A stretch of 64,000 nucleotides of DNA, from NCBI GenBank assembly GCA_963784995.1, contig CAWATZ010000006.1, positions 1,116,001 through 1,180,000 on the forward strand, written 5' to 3'. This stretch comes from CAWATZ01 sp963784995. GTDB lineage: Bacteria; Planctomycetota; Planctomycetia; Gemmatales; Gemmataceae. The position numbers and the translations under genes are program-made. Below are positions 1 through 7,933 of the stretch, one piece after another (position 1 is the stretch's first letter; the number at the start of each line of letters is the position of its first letter). Under the pieces are notes generated by a model, which worked only from the letters and a program-made list of their open reading frames with translations, was not told where the DNA came from and searched no databases.

Positions 1-456
1 GCCGCCGCCCTGCTGGAGTTCTACGGCCGGCTGGCCTGGATCTCTGCATCGGCCCTGAAAACTCGCATCCCCCTGCTGCTGGAAACGGTCGGCCTGGCCG
101 ACCGCGCCGCGGAACCGATCGCCCGCTTCAGCAAGGGGATGGTTCAGCGCCTGGCCCTGGCCCAGGCGATGCTTGCCGGGCCGGACCTGCTCGTCCTCGA
201 CGAACCCCAGGAAGGGCTCGACCTGGACGGCCGACGGCTGCTGCAAGAGATCATTACCGAGCAGCGCCGGGCCGGCAAGACGGTGCTGGTGGTTTCGCAC
301 TCCCTGGGCGAAGTGGCCTCGGTCTGCGATCGCGTGGCCGTGCTGGTCCAGGGCCGGCTGGCCTACCTCGGCTCGCTGGCTTCCCTGCTGCGCGATCCGG
401 ACAAGGGGGTTGACCGGCCGCTCACCGAGGCCCTGGCGCCGATCTATCGCTCCTGA
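1..456 (+). CDS. ABC transporter ATP-binding subunit, C-terminal part
   Basis: The reading frame is open from base 1, so the 5' end (Walker A) lies outside the window. Visible in order are the ABC signature region (FSKGMVQRLALAQ, near base 130), Walker B with its catalytic Glu (DLLVLDEP), a D-loop-like stretch (EGLDLDG) and the H-loop His (VVSHSLGEV). The signature is a slightly variant FSKGM, as is common in ABC-2-type exporters. It would energise the membrane protein encoded 12 bases downstream. The substrate cannot be told from sequence. The call of an ABC ATPase is safe; the exporter type is inferred from the partner. Confidence 0.93.
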   Translation, partial: AAALLEFYGRLAWISASALKTRIPLLLETVGLADRAAEPIARFSKGMVQRLALAQAMLAGPDLLVLDEPQEGLDLDGRRLLQEIITEQRRAGKTVLVVSHSLGEVASVCDRVAVLVQGRLAYLGSLASLLRDPDKGVDRPLTEALAPIYRS

Positions 457-468
457 GGAAACCCCGTC

Positions 469-1560
469 ATGAACGTCGGCCGGACCCTCGCCACCCTCAC
501 CCAGCTGACCCGCGACACATTCCGGCAAGCGTGGGCGTCGGGCATCTCCGTGATGATGCTGGCGGTGACGGCCCTCTGCGTGCTGCTGTGCCTGAGCGTG
601 AGCGTCTCCGGCGACAAGAAACTGTTCGACTCGGAAGAGCACTCGCTGATTCTTCCCAAAACGCCTCCGGCCGACTTCGCCCGTTCCGTGGCCGTCGTCC
701 TCTCCAGTTCGGGGCCGCTCGAAACCGTGACCACCACGGCCGCCAGTCACAAGCTCGTTTGGCATCCCGAGAAGGTGGCGAAAGAGGAGGGCGTCGTAAA
801 GCCCAGCGGCCGGATGGCCCTGGCCTTCGGCGCGGTCCCCTTTGATTTGGCCCGGGAGCGCGGCGATGCGGTCCGCTTCCTGGAGTTGCTCCTGGCCGGG
901 GGCATTGCCGGCTCCTTTGGCTTGCTGATGGCCCTGGTCTGGACTGCGGGCTTCCTGCCGACCTTTCTGGAACCCAGCGCCGCCTCGGTCCTGCTCGCCA
1001 AGCCCGTGGGACGCTGGCTGCTGCTGGTCGGCAAGTACGTCGGCGTGCTGACGTTCGTGAGCTTCCAGGTGGTGCTCTTCGTCGTCCTGACCTGGCTGGC
1101 CCTGGGCTGCCGCACCGGCGTCTGGGACATGCGCTGCTGGTGGTGCATCCCCCTGCTGGTGCTGGAGTTCGCGGCGCTGTACAGCTTCTCGGTGCTGCTC
1201 GCCGTCGTGACCCGCAGCACGGTGGCCTGCGTCTTCGGCTCCTTCCTCTTCTGGCTGCTGGCGTGGGGCATCAACTACGGCAGCGTCATGGCCAGCCGGA
1301 TGCAGGATTCGCAGCACCTCAGCCCCGTCACGGTGACCCTGACCCAGGCCGCATACTGGATCTCCCCCAAGCCCATTGACGCGGGACTGATCCTGTTCAA
1401 CGCCCTCGACGCCAAGACGGACTTCGGCAAGCCGCTGATCTTCCAGCACCTCGAATCCTGGAGCGGCTATTCCCCGCAAGGGTCGCTCCTCTCTTCCCTC
1501 GCCATCGCCGCCGTGCTGCTGGCCCTGTCCGGCTACGAACTGAACACCAAGGACTATTGA
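469..1560 (+). CDS. ABC-2-type transporter permease
   Basis: A 363-residue membrane protein starting 12 bases after the ATPase stop, with a GAGGAA ribosome-binding site just upstream, so the two form an operon. It has an N-terminal membrane segment (about residues 20-45), a large external loop (about 46-135), then several hydrophobic segments to the C-terminus, ending in a final helix before LSGYELNTKDY. This is the architecture of ABC-2 permeases (NosY/GldF-like) common in planctomycete operons. No substrate-specific motif is recognised. A long palindrome follows directly after the stop and probably ends the transcript. Confidence 0.8.
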   Translation: MNVGRTLATLTQLTRDTFRQAWASGISVMMLAVTALCVLLCLSVSVSGDKKLFDSEEHSLILPKTPPADFARSVAVVLSSSGPLETVTTTAASHKLVWHPEKVAKEEGVVKPSGRMALAFGAVPFDLARERGDAVRFLELLLAGGIAGSFGLLMALVWTAGFLPTFLEPSAASVLLAKPVGRWLLLVGKYVGVLTFVSFQVVLFVVLTWLALGCRTGVWDMRCWWCIPLLVLEFAALYSFSVLLAVVTRSTVACVFGSFLFWLLAWGINYGSVMASRMQDSQHLSPVTVTLTQAAYWISPKPIDAGLILFNALDAKTDFGKPLIFQHLESWSGYSPQGSLLSSLAIAAVLLALSGYELNTKDY

Positions 1561-1566
1561 GAGCCA

Positions 1567-1657
1567 GCCCGCCGAGCCGCGCAACGCAGCGCAGCGGAGG
1601 AAGCGGTCCACCGAAGGACCGCTTCCTCCGCTGCGCTGCGTGCGCGGCTCGGCGGGC
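1567..1657. repeat. Long near-perfect palindrome, intergenic
   Basis: Two arms of about 42 bases (starting GCCCGCCGAGCCGCGC and ending GCGCGGCTCGGCGGGC) flank a loop of about six bases. It lies 6 bases downstream of the permease stop and could form a very stable hairpin. There is no T-run, so it is not a classical intrinsic terminator. It may act as a transcript-end hairpin or be a non-autonomous repeat. It differs in sequence from the other palindrome families in the window. Confidence 0.85.
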
Positions 1658-1771
1658 CTGGATCCGTCCCGCGACCTGTTGACCTTGCCAACGCGGTTCC
1701 TTCCGGGTGAAATAGGAGGGAAGAAACGCTGCTCAGTTGAACAGCAAAGGAACCATTCCGAGGAGGCTCTC

Positions 1772-2308
1772 ATGACTACCCGGCGCCCCTTGGTTGTCCC
1801 TCTGATACTGCTCGCGACCGCAATCGTCCTGGCTGTCGCGTTGTTGCTTCTGCCTCCCTGGACCAGCCCGGATGGGGTCCCCTGGTCCCTCCTGCGAGAT
1901 AAGTTTGTCACACCTCAAGACCCTGAGGTGGAGAATCGGCTGAGTGCGCGCCGGCTCGAGGTGGCCCAGTGGCGCACTCAGGCCAAGCGAGAAGTCGTCA
2001 TCGAAACACTCCAAGGCCAGTTGACTCTGCTGGAAGCAGCATCGTGGTTTCGGTTGCTGGACAACGAACCCCCCGACCTGCCCCAGCGGCGGTTGCCGCG
2101 ACAGGAGAACCCCACTCCGGAGGATTACTGCCGCGAAGTGCTGCGCTGGGCCGCGGTAGGAATTGCACCCACCGACGTTACCAATCAGGAAGAAAAAGTC
2201 CATCGGCTGAAGGTGGCCTTGCGGCACTTGTTGAGCCGGCCCAACACAATCGTCCTGGACAAGCCACCACAACGCCCCTTCCGGTCGCAGTGCCCGGAAA
2301 TGGGTTGA
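1772..2308 (+). CDS. Hypothetical membrane-anchored protein
   Basis: 178 residues. The ATG at 1772 is chosen because a strong AGGAGG lies 6 bases upstream; the frame is open further 5' but without a comparable site. Residues about 8-29 form one hydrophobic segment after MTTRRP, so the protein is probably anchored with a soluble, Arg- and Gln-rich domain outside. No family was recognised. It is convergent with the NrfD-like gene that ends 27 bases away. Confidence 0.6.
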   Translation: MTTRRPLVVPLILLATAIVLAVALLLLPPWTSPDGVPWSLLRDKFVTPQDPEVENRLSARRLEVAQWRTQAKREVVIETLQGQLTLLEAASWFRLLDNEPPDLPQRRLPRQENPTPEDYCREVLRWAAVGIAPTDVTNQEEKVHRLKVALRHLLSRPNTIVLDKPPQRPFRSQCPEMG

Positions 2309-2335
2309 TGCGGGGAACCAGGGAGGAACCACAGA

Positions 2336-3217
2336 TCAGGAAGCAGCGTGCGGCAGCAGGACGATCTCATGACGGATGATCAGATTGCCCAGCAGCAGCG
2401 ACAGCACCGCCGCCAGCAGGTGCAGGAAACCGCTTCCCGCGAACACCAGCACCAGAGGAATCACCACCGCCGTCCCAAAGGTGAGGACGCCAAGGCGGAC
2501 CAGCTGCCGGGAAGTCCGGAGCTTGCTCGGGCTTGCCCGGAGGTCGCCAATCAGCAAGCACAGGGGAACCAGGTTGAGGAGGATCAGCAGTCCGAGAGCC
2601 GGACGGAGAATGGCCAGGGCCCTCTGCTGCTGCCAGGCCACAGCGAGAACGATCATCTCGGCGCAACCAAGCACCGGCGCTGAACTGGTGAGAAAGGCTC
2701 CCAGCCACCGTGCGTCCTTCCACCCCGGCTGCGGACTGGTGCTGAACAGCACCCCCTTGTAGACTGCCGAGGCCAGGGCGAACGGCAGTCCCAGGATCGC
2801 CAATCCCCACCGGGCCCACCCCAGCGCCAGCGACTCGCCCGGCAGCAGATTCAGGATCACCAGCACGGTCAACGGCAGCGCGTAAGCGCTCAGGCTCCAA
2901 ACTCCCAGCGACATGGGCGAGCTGAGCTTGAACACGCGCAGCATGTGATGGAAGCGCCAGGGATCGCCCAGGTCAAGCACCAGGAGCAGCAGGTCGGCGA
3001 GCAGCAATACCAGGGCAACCGGGTAAGCCACCTTCACGAGGTCACTGAAGACGTCCGGCCGCAAAAGCTGGCACAGGGCGGCGACGAGATAGAGGCCAGT
3101 CGTCAGGCTGTTGCAAGTCACGTCCCAGACGACCAGGCCGTGCCAGGGAGGCGGCTTGGTCACTTCCTGGCCGGCGTAGCCGGTGCCTTTGCCGGTGGTT
3201 GGAGAAGTTGTCTGCAT
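2336..3217 (-). CDS. NrfD/DmsC-type quinone-linked membrane subunit
   Basis: 293 residues with about eight hydrophobic helices and the features of the NrfD/PsrC/DmsC family, the membrane anchor that exchanges electrons between quinones and an iron-sulfur subunit. The N-terminal part contains WHGLVVWDV and, after a helix, LDLGDPWRFHHM, which resembles the conserved DLGxPxR region of this family. The start lies 1 base after the stop of the iron-sulfur gene, so it is the third cistron of a broken complex (fdhD, iron-sulfur subunit, membrane subunit). The catalytic molybdopterin subunit is absent from the window, so the substrate (formate?) is inferred only from fdhD. Confidence 0.75.
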   Translation of the reverse strand: MQTTSPTTGKGTGYAGQEVTKPPPWHGLVVWDVTCNSLTTGLYLVAALCQLLRPDVFSDLVKVAYPVALVLLLADLLLLVLDLGDPWRFHHMLRVFKLSSPMSLGVWSLSAYALPLTVLVILNLLPGESLALGWARWGLAILGLPFALASAVYKGVLFSTSPQPGWKDARWLGAFLTSSAPVLGCAEMIVLAVAWQQQRALAILRPALGLLILLNLVPLCLLIGDLRASPSKLRTSRQLVRLGVLTFGTAVVIPLVLVFAGSGFLHLLAAVLSLLLGNLIIRHEIVLLPHAAS

Positions 3218-3218
3218 C

Positions 3219-3952
3219 TCAGCGACCCAGAAGGAGCAACAGCACGATCAGCACGGCCAGTGCGGCCAGCCCGCTCACGATCGAACGCAGGTAATCCCCC
3301 GCCACGTGCAGCCACGGGTTGAACGGAACGTCCGGCAGACCGTACGTCGAAGGCCGATCGACCAGGAGATAGAACGAGTGCAGCTCGGAGTAAGTCTCCG
3401 TGGGGTTGTCGCCGTACAGATACGCCCCCGCAACGCCCCGGCGGTGCAGTTCCTCAACGCGTTTCCGGGCCCGCTCCCGCAGTTCGTCAATTGGCCCGAA
3501 CTGAATCGATTGCGTCGGACAGGCCTTGCGCAGGCCGGGACCAGCCCATCGCGCTGGCGATCAAAGCAGAGCGTGCATTTGTGGGCGTGGCCGTCTATCG
3601 CACTCCGGGCGATGACGCCGAACGGACAGGCAGCCACACAATAGCCGCAACCGTTACAGATGTCGGGCTGGACGTAGACGTTGGCAAACTCGTTGTGGAT
3701 GAGTGCGCCGGTCGGACAGGCCTGCTGACAGGGAGCGGTGGCACAGTGCTTGCAAACGTCGCTCATCATCAGCCAGCGGCCCTGCTGCGGCACGTCGGGC
3801 AACACCTCCAGCGGCATTCGCCCGCTGGCTGGGGCCGCGGTTTCGGGAAATTGCTCAATGAATTTGACGTGCCGCCAGGACGTGGCCGAGAGCGCTTGCG
3901 TGTTGTCGTAACTGTTGCCGGACCAGTTGAGGTCTGGGGACTGACCGGCTCA
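3219..3952 (-). pseudogene. Formate-dehydrogenase-type 4Fe-4S subunit, truncated and frameshifted
   Basis: The minus strand shows family-typical sequence (NSYDNTQALSATSWRHVKF, then CKHCATAPCQQACPTGAL and CNGCGYCVAACPFGV). The frame then breaks near 3531. One base shifted, it continues as KACPTQSIQFGPIDELRER and ends in a hydrophobic tail (about 20 residues) at 3219. Upstream of base 3952 the frame meets a stop and has no start codon. The usual N-terminal first cluster (CIGCKACEVACKEWN type in family members) is missing. The gene is therefore 5'-truncated and carries one frameshift. Known relatives are beta subunits of formate dehydrogenases that pass electrons to an NrfD-like or cytochrome b subunit. 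Confidence 0.75.
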
Positions 3953-4046
3953 CGCGACTGCGGCGGATGAGAAGCAAGAGGGAGGCGGAACATCGTTGGG
4001 ATCTCTTAGCTTGGGATCAGGTCCAAATTGCGCCGTGATGTCTTCT

Positions 4047-4117
4047 GGCGAGCGGCGCGGCGTAAGCCCGCCGGTACTGGGAGCCTTCACCGGCGGGCTT
4101 ACGCCGCGCCGCTCGCC
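4047..4117. repeat. Palindromic repeat, family B (GGCGAGCGGCGCGGCG)
   Basis: Arms of about 31 bases beginning GGCGAGCGGCGCGGCGTAAG face each other around a short loop. The same element, with C instead of the A in the GTAAG part, recurs at 10413-10486 and 38880-38948, and a related form at 7738-7805. Here it overlaps the end of fdhD and supplies its TAA stop and last five residues (ASGAA). Confidence 0.92.
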
Positions 4118-4965
4118 GGGATAATTCGCTCGCCTCCCGTGTAGACGTTAAAGCGATCCTCGCGCACGAAACCCAGCACGGTCAGCCCACAATCGCGGGC
4201 CAGGTCCACCGCCAGGCTCGACGGGGCCCCCACCGCCGCCAGGATCGGAATGCCGGCGACCGCCGCCTTCTGCACCAGCTCGAAGCTGGCCCGGCCGCTG
4301 ACCAGCAGCAGCGTCTCCGCCAGCGTCCGGCCGGCGAGGAACTGGGCCCCGATCAGCTTGTCCAGGGCGTTGTGCCGGCCCACGTCCTCGCGCAGGTCCA
4401 GCAGACTGCCGGCCACGTCAAACAGCGCCGCCGCGTGCAGCCCGCCGGTGCGCTCGAAGACGGTTTGTGCCGCCCGCAGCGTTCCGGGCAGCCGGTGAAT
4501 GACCGCGGCCTCGACGACCGGCCAGCCCTGGGCAGGCCGATGGCGGGAACAAACGCGCACCGCTTCCAGCGCTTTCTTGCCGCAGACGCCACAGCTGGAC
4601 GCCACGTAGAAATTCCGTTCCAGGCGGGTCAGGTCCACGGCGACACCCGGCTGCAGATCGACGCGCACCACGTTGCCGCCGCCACAGGAACGGACAGCCG
4701 CGACTTGCTCGCGTGCGGTCAGGATGCCCTCGGTGAAGAGGAACCCGACCGCCAGCTCCTGGTCGTGACCGGGAGTCCGCATGGTCACGCAGATGGGATG
4801 ATGTACGTGCCGGCCCGCGAGTTCGCACCCCAGGCGAATTTCCAGGGGCTCCTCCACGGCCAGGACGTCCGGCTGAATGGCCTGTTCCGAGCCCCGGATG
4901 CGGCAGACGCGAACGGCGGCCAGGGCCGGGTCGCCGGAGCGACTGGTTTGGTCGGTGACAGCCAC
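4099..4965 (-). CDS. fdhD: FdhD, formate dehydrogenase sulfurtransferase
   Basis: 288 residues from a GTG at 4965, chosen because AGGAGGAG lies about 6 bases upstream; an ATG further 5' would add about 36 poorly conserved residues. It carries the FdhD hallmark CxxC in SSCGVCGKKAL, and the family regions GFLFTEGIL, DLREDVGRHNALDKLIG and SGRASFELVQKA. FdhD moves sulfur from IscS to the molybdenum cofactor of formate dehydrogenase in the cytoplasm. The gene looks intact, but its presumed partner operon downstream is degraded and no catalytic subunit is visible. Its last codons lie in a palindromic repeat. Confidence 0.93.
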   Translation of the reverse strand: MAVTDQTSRSGDPALAAVRVCRIRGSEQAIQPDVLAVEEPLEIRLGCELAGRHVHHPICVTMRTPGHDQELAVGFLFTEGILTAREQVAAVRSCGGGNVVRVDLQPGVAVDLTRLERNFYVASSCGVCGKKALEAVRVCSRHRPAQGWPVVEAAVIHRLPGTLRAAQTVFERTGGLHAAALFDVAGSLLDLREDVGRHNALDKLIGAQFLAGRTLAETLLLVSGRASFELVQKAAVAGIPILAAVGAPSSLAVDLARDCGLTVLGFVREDRFNVYTGGERIIPASGAA

Positions 4966-5127
4966 GATGCACTCCTCCTGGCCGCGATGGGTCCCGTCTG
5001 CCTTTTTACGCCAACGATGGCGCATCGGGAATAGGCGCGGCTTTCCCGTCGGCCAACCAAGACCGCTTTGCACCCATCCCGTCCGGCGTTATAATTCTCC
5101 TACCTTCTCCTGAACGAAAGGCCTGCC

Positions 5128-6114
5128 ATGCCGCTGGACTGGACGCCCTTTGTCGATTTGATCCACAGCAAGCAGCGATTCCTGCTCACGACCCACGTCC
5201 GCCCGGATGGCGACGGTCTGGGCTCGATGCTGGCCCTGGCCGACACCCTGGACCACCTGGGCAAACGGGTGGACGTGGTCGTGGCCAGCGCCCTGGTGCC
5301 GCGCTACGATTTCCTCGACCCACGCCGGCGCATCCAGCGCTTCACGTTGCCCGGCGACGGCTACCGGGACGCCGAGGCGATCATCGTGCTGGACACCGGC
5401 ACCTGGAACCAGCTGGGCGAGTTCGGCACCTTCATGAAGTCGCTCGCCGTGCCCAAGCTGGTGATTGACCACCACGTCACGCAGGACGACCTGGGCGGCG
5501 TGCTGCTGGTGGACGCCACCGCCGAGGCGACCGGCCGGCTGACCTGGGAGGCGATTTCCGCACTCGGCGTCAAGCCCTCGCCGGAGGCGGCCCACAGTCT
5601 CTTCGTGGCCGTGGCGATGGACACCGGCTGGTTCCGCCACAGCAACACCACGCCGGCCACCTTCGCTCTCGCCTCGGTCCTGGAGTCCGCTGGCGCCCGT
5701 CCCACCGAGGCGTACGAGGCCCTGTTCGAGCAGAACACCATCGGCCGGCTCAAGCTGATGGGCCAGGTTCTGAGCCGGATGACCCTGGCGTGCAACGGCC
5801 GGGTTGCCTACACCGAGGTCCATCGCGCGGACTACCAGGCCATCGGGGCCACGCCGCAGGAGAGCGAGGACCTGGTCAACTACACGCGCAGCGTCGTCGG
5901 CGTCGAGGTGGGCCTGTTCTTCGCGGAGCAGCCGCGTGGCGGCGTGAAGGTCAGCTTCCGCTCACGCGAGCGCATCGACGTCTCGCGGATCGCCCAGCAG
6001 TTCGGCGGCGGCGGCCATCGCCTGGCCTCCGGCGCCATCCTGGAAACCTCCCTGGACGAGGCCCGGTCGCGCGTTCTGGCCGCCGTCGCCTCCGCTCTTG
6101 ATCCTACCCCCTGA
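5128..6114 (+). CDS. DHH/DHHA1 phosphoesterase (NrnA-like nanoRNase/pAp phosphatase)
   Basis: 328 residues. The DHH domain shows TTHVRPDGDGLGSMLAL, the Asp of VLDTG and the DHH signature IDHHVTQDD. Then come MDTGWFRHSNT and, at the C-terminus, the DHHA1 motif GGGGHRLASGA. This set matches NrnA-type bifunctional oligoribonuclease/3'-phosphoadenosine-5'-phosphate phosphatases, which degrade short RNA fragments and pAp in the cytoplasm using manganese. Length is normal for the family. It is divergent from fdhD and followed 22 bases later by the next gene on the same strand. Confidence 0.9.
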   Translation: MPLDWTPFVDLIHSKQRFLLTTHVRPDGDGLGSMLALADTLDHLGKRVDVVVASALVPRYDFLDPRRRIQRFTLPGDGYRDAEAIIVLDTGTWNQLGEFGTFMKSLAVPKLVIDHHVTQDDLGGVLLVDATAEATGRLTWEAISALGVKPSPEAAHSLFVAVAMDTGWFRHSNTTPATFALASVLESAGARPTEAYEALFEQNTIGRLKLMGQVLSRMTLACNGRVAYTEVHRADYQAIGATPQESEDLVNYTRSVVGVEVGLFFAEQPRGGVKVSFRSRERIDVSRIAQQFGGGGHRLASGAILETSLDEARSRVLAAVASALDPTP

Positions 6115-7737
6115 GCCTCTTCTGGAGCCATCCGCCATGAGCGACCCCGCTGCCCCTTCCTGTCCGCCGCGTCTCGTCCTGCGCGATCTGCCCTTGTCGG
6201 CCCGTGTGGTGCTGGCCGCGTTCATGATGTCGGTCGGGCTGGGGTACTTCTCGGCCCTGGTGAATTTGCACTTCCAGCAAGCGACCCCGGGCCAGCCGTT
6301 GCCCACGGGGGAGGACGTCGTCGGCAACTATCATGGCCGACCAGGGGTGAGTCAAATGGAGCGGCTGCTGACCACACCGGATACGGCGCCGTTCAACGGC
6401 CAGGGAAGCATGTGGGCGGCCTTCACGAGTCAGGTCGTCGGTTTGGAGGCAGCTTGCGAGGCCCGGTTAGCCAAACAGAGCACCACCAAACCGATCAGCA
6501 CTTTGGAGCGGCTGCTGACCACGCCGGATACAGAGCCGTTCAACGGCCAGGGAAGCATGCGGGCGGCCTTCGGAGACAGTTTGCGGGGGACGCCTTCTCG
6601 GGACGATCTCACCGAGGCCAAGGCGAAACAACTGAAACTGGATCTGGACAAGGACAAGGAGCGCGAGCAAGCAGAGGCAGCGGCCCAGAAAGACCTGGAT
6701 GGGGAAGCAATGGCTCTGGTGTTCTGGGTCCGCGCGGCGCCAAAAAGGAAGCGTACACCAAGGACGCCTTTCCGCTGACCGGGACACACAAGGACCTGCC
6801 GATCACCGAGGCCTTTGTCAAGGTCGATGACAAAGGCGACCGCTTCGCCCTGATCAAGACGATTGTCACCAAGCGATGTGTCCCCTGTCACCGGGAAACG
6901 TCCTCCAGCAAGGCCTCTCTTTATCCCCTCAAAACCTGGAGTTCGCTCGAACAATACACCAGGCCGGAACCCCTGCTCCTCAAGGTTGCCAATGGAGTGG
7001 TTCTGGACAGGGAGGCGATTGATCCGAAATGCTTGAAGGAAGTTCAGGAGGAGCTGGATGGTGAACGGATGGCTCTGGTGTACTGGCTGCGCGGGGGTGC
7101 GAAAAAGGAGGCTTACGCCAAGGACGCCTTCGCGTTGGCCGGAGACCACAAGGATTTGCCGATTACCGAGACGTTTGTCAAGACCGAAGCCGGCACACGT
7201 TTTGCCAGGATCCGGAGCATCATCAACGTGCGCTGTGCCCGCTGTCACAGTGACACGTCCAGTTCCAACGCCTTCCGCTATCCCCTGCAAACCTGGGGAG
7301 AGCTGGCACCGTACACCCGAGGCGAAGCACCCACTGGATCGTCATTGACCAAGCTGGCCCTAACCACCCACGTCCACTTGCTTGGTTTCTCGGTGCTTTA
7401 CGGACTGACAGGGCTGGTGTTTGCCTTCAGCAGCTACCCAGGCATCATCCGCCTGGTGATCGCTCCCCTGCCCTTGCTGGCCCAGCTGGTTGACATCAGC
7501 TTCTGGTGGCTGGCCCGCCTGGACCCGCCGGTCGGTCCCCTGCTGGCCCGGGGCATCATCCTTACCGGAGGCATCGTCGGGGTCAGCCTGGGGTTGCAAA
7601 TCGTGCTTGCCCTCTTCAATCTGTTCGGCAAGGTCGGCAAACTGGTCATGGTGCTCCTCTTTGGGGCAGCCGTGGCGGTGGCCGTCTGGTACGTCGCGCC
7701 CATTGTGATCAGGCACCTGGAGCATGAGAAACCAGCA

Positions 7738-7805
7738 AAGCGAGCCGGGGGCGTCAGCCCCCGGATTCTCGGGAGAATCCGGGGGCTGACGCCCCCGGCT
7801 CGCTT
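7738..7805. repeat. Palindromic repeat, family B variant
   Basis: A perfect or near-perfect inverted repeat (AAGCGAGCCGGGGGCGTC mirrored by GACGCCCCCGGCTCGCTT) with arms of about 32 bases. It shares the GCGAGC-GGCGTCAGCCC plan with the elements at 4047, 10413 and 38880, but is richer in GGGGG. It lies inside the open frame of the CxxCH membrane protein and is read as part of its tail. Confidence 0.9.
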
Positions 7806-7848
7806 CCTGACACCTGCAAGCCGCTTGGCCAGCCAGGACAACGTGGCC

Positions 7849-7895
7849 GCGTCGGTGTGCGCTCCGGCCGACAGGTCGGCCTGCGCTTCGCAGGC
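7849..7895 (+). repeat. Short in-frame repeat element, copy 1 (SVCAPAD element)
   Basis: A unit of about 47 bases (GCGTCGGTGTGCGCTCCGGC at its start) with an internal hairpin GGCCGAC/GTCGGCC. A nearly identical unit lies on the opposite strand at 11181-11227. Both are read in the same frame, giving ASVCAPADRSACASQ here and ASVCAPADMSVCASQ there, in unrelated proteins. Here it encodes the last residues of a read-through tail. Confidence 0.9.
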
Positions 7896-7933
7896 ACAGG
7901 TAGGATGACCAGGACCAACCCGAGCGAGTCATC

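Larger units (their letters stand above)
6137..7908 (+). pseudogene. Frameshifted CxxCH-containing membrane protein with internal repeats
   Basis: The ATG at 6137 begins a protein with an N-terminal helix (about residues 25-45). The frame breaks near 6740 and continues one base shifted to 7908. The join is supported by internal repetition: MALVFWVR before the break matches MALVYWLRGGAKKEAY after it. Two tandem modules each end in a haem-binding-type motif (CVPCHRETSSS and CARCHSDTSSS). Four membrane segments follow (about bases 7360-7720). A direct repeat of about 69 bases (6356-6424 and 6504-6572) lies in the N-terminal part. The last 55 or so residues are read from two palindromic repeats, so the ancestral stop was probably near 7740. 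It may be an exported cytochrome c-like protein. Confidence 0.65.

Noticed and set aside
1567..1657. Intrinsic terminator
   Set aside because: The hairpin is far longer than usual and no T-run follows. Listed as a repeat instead.
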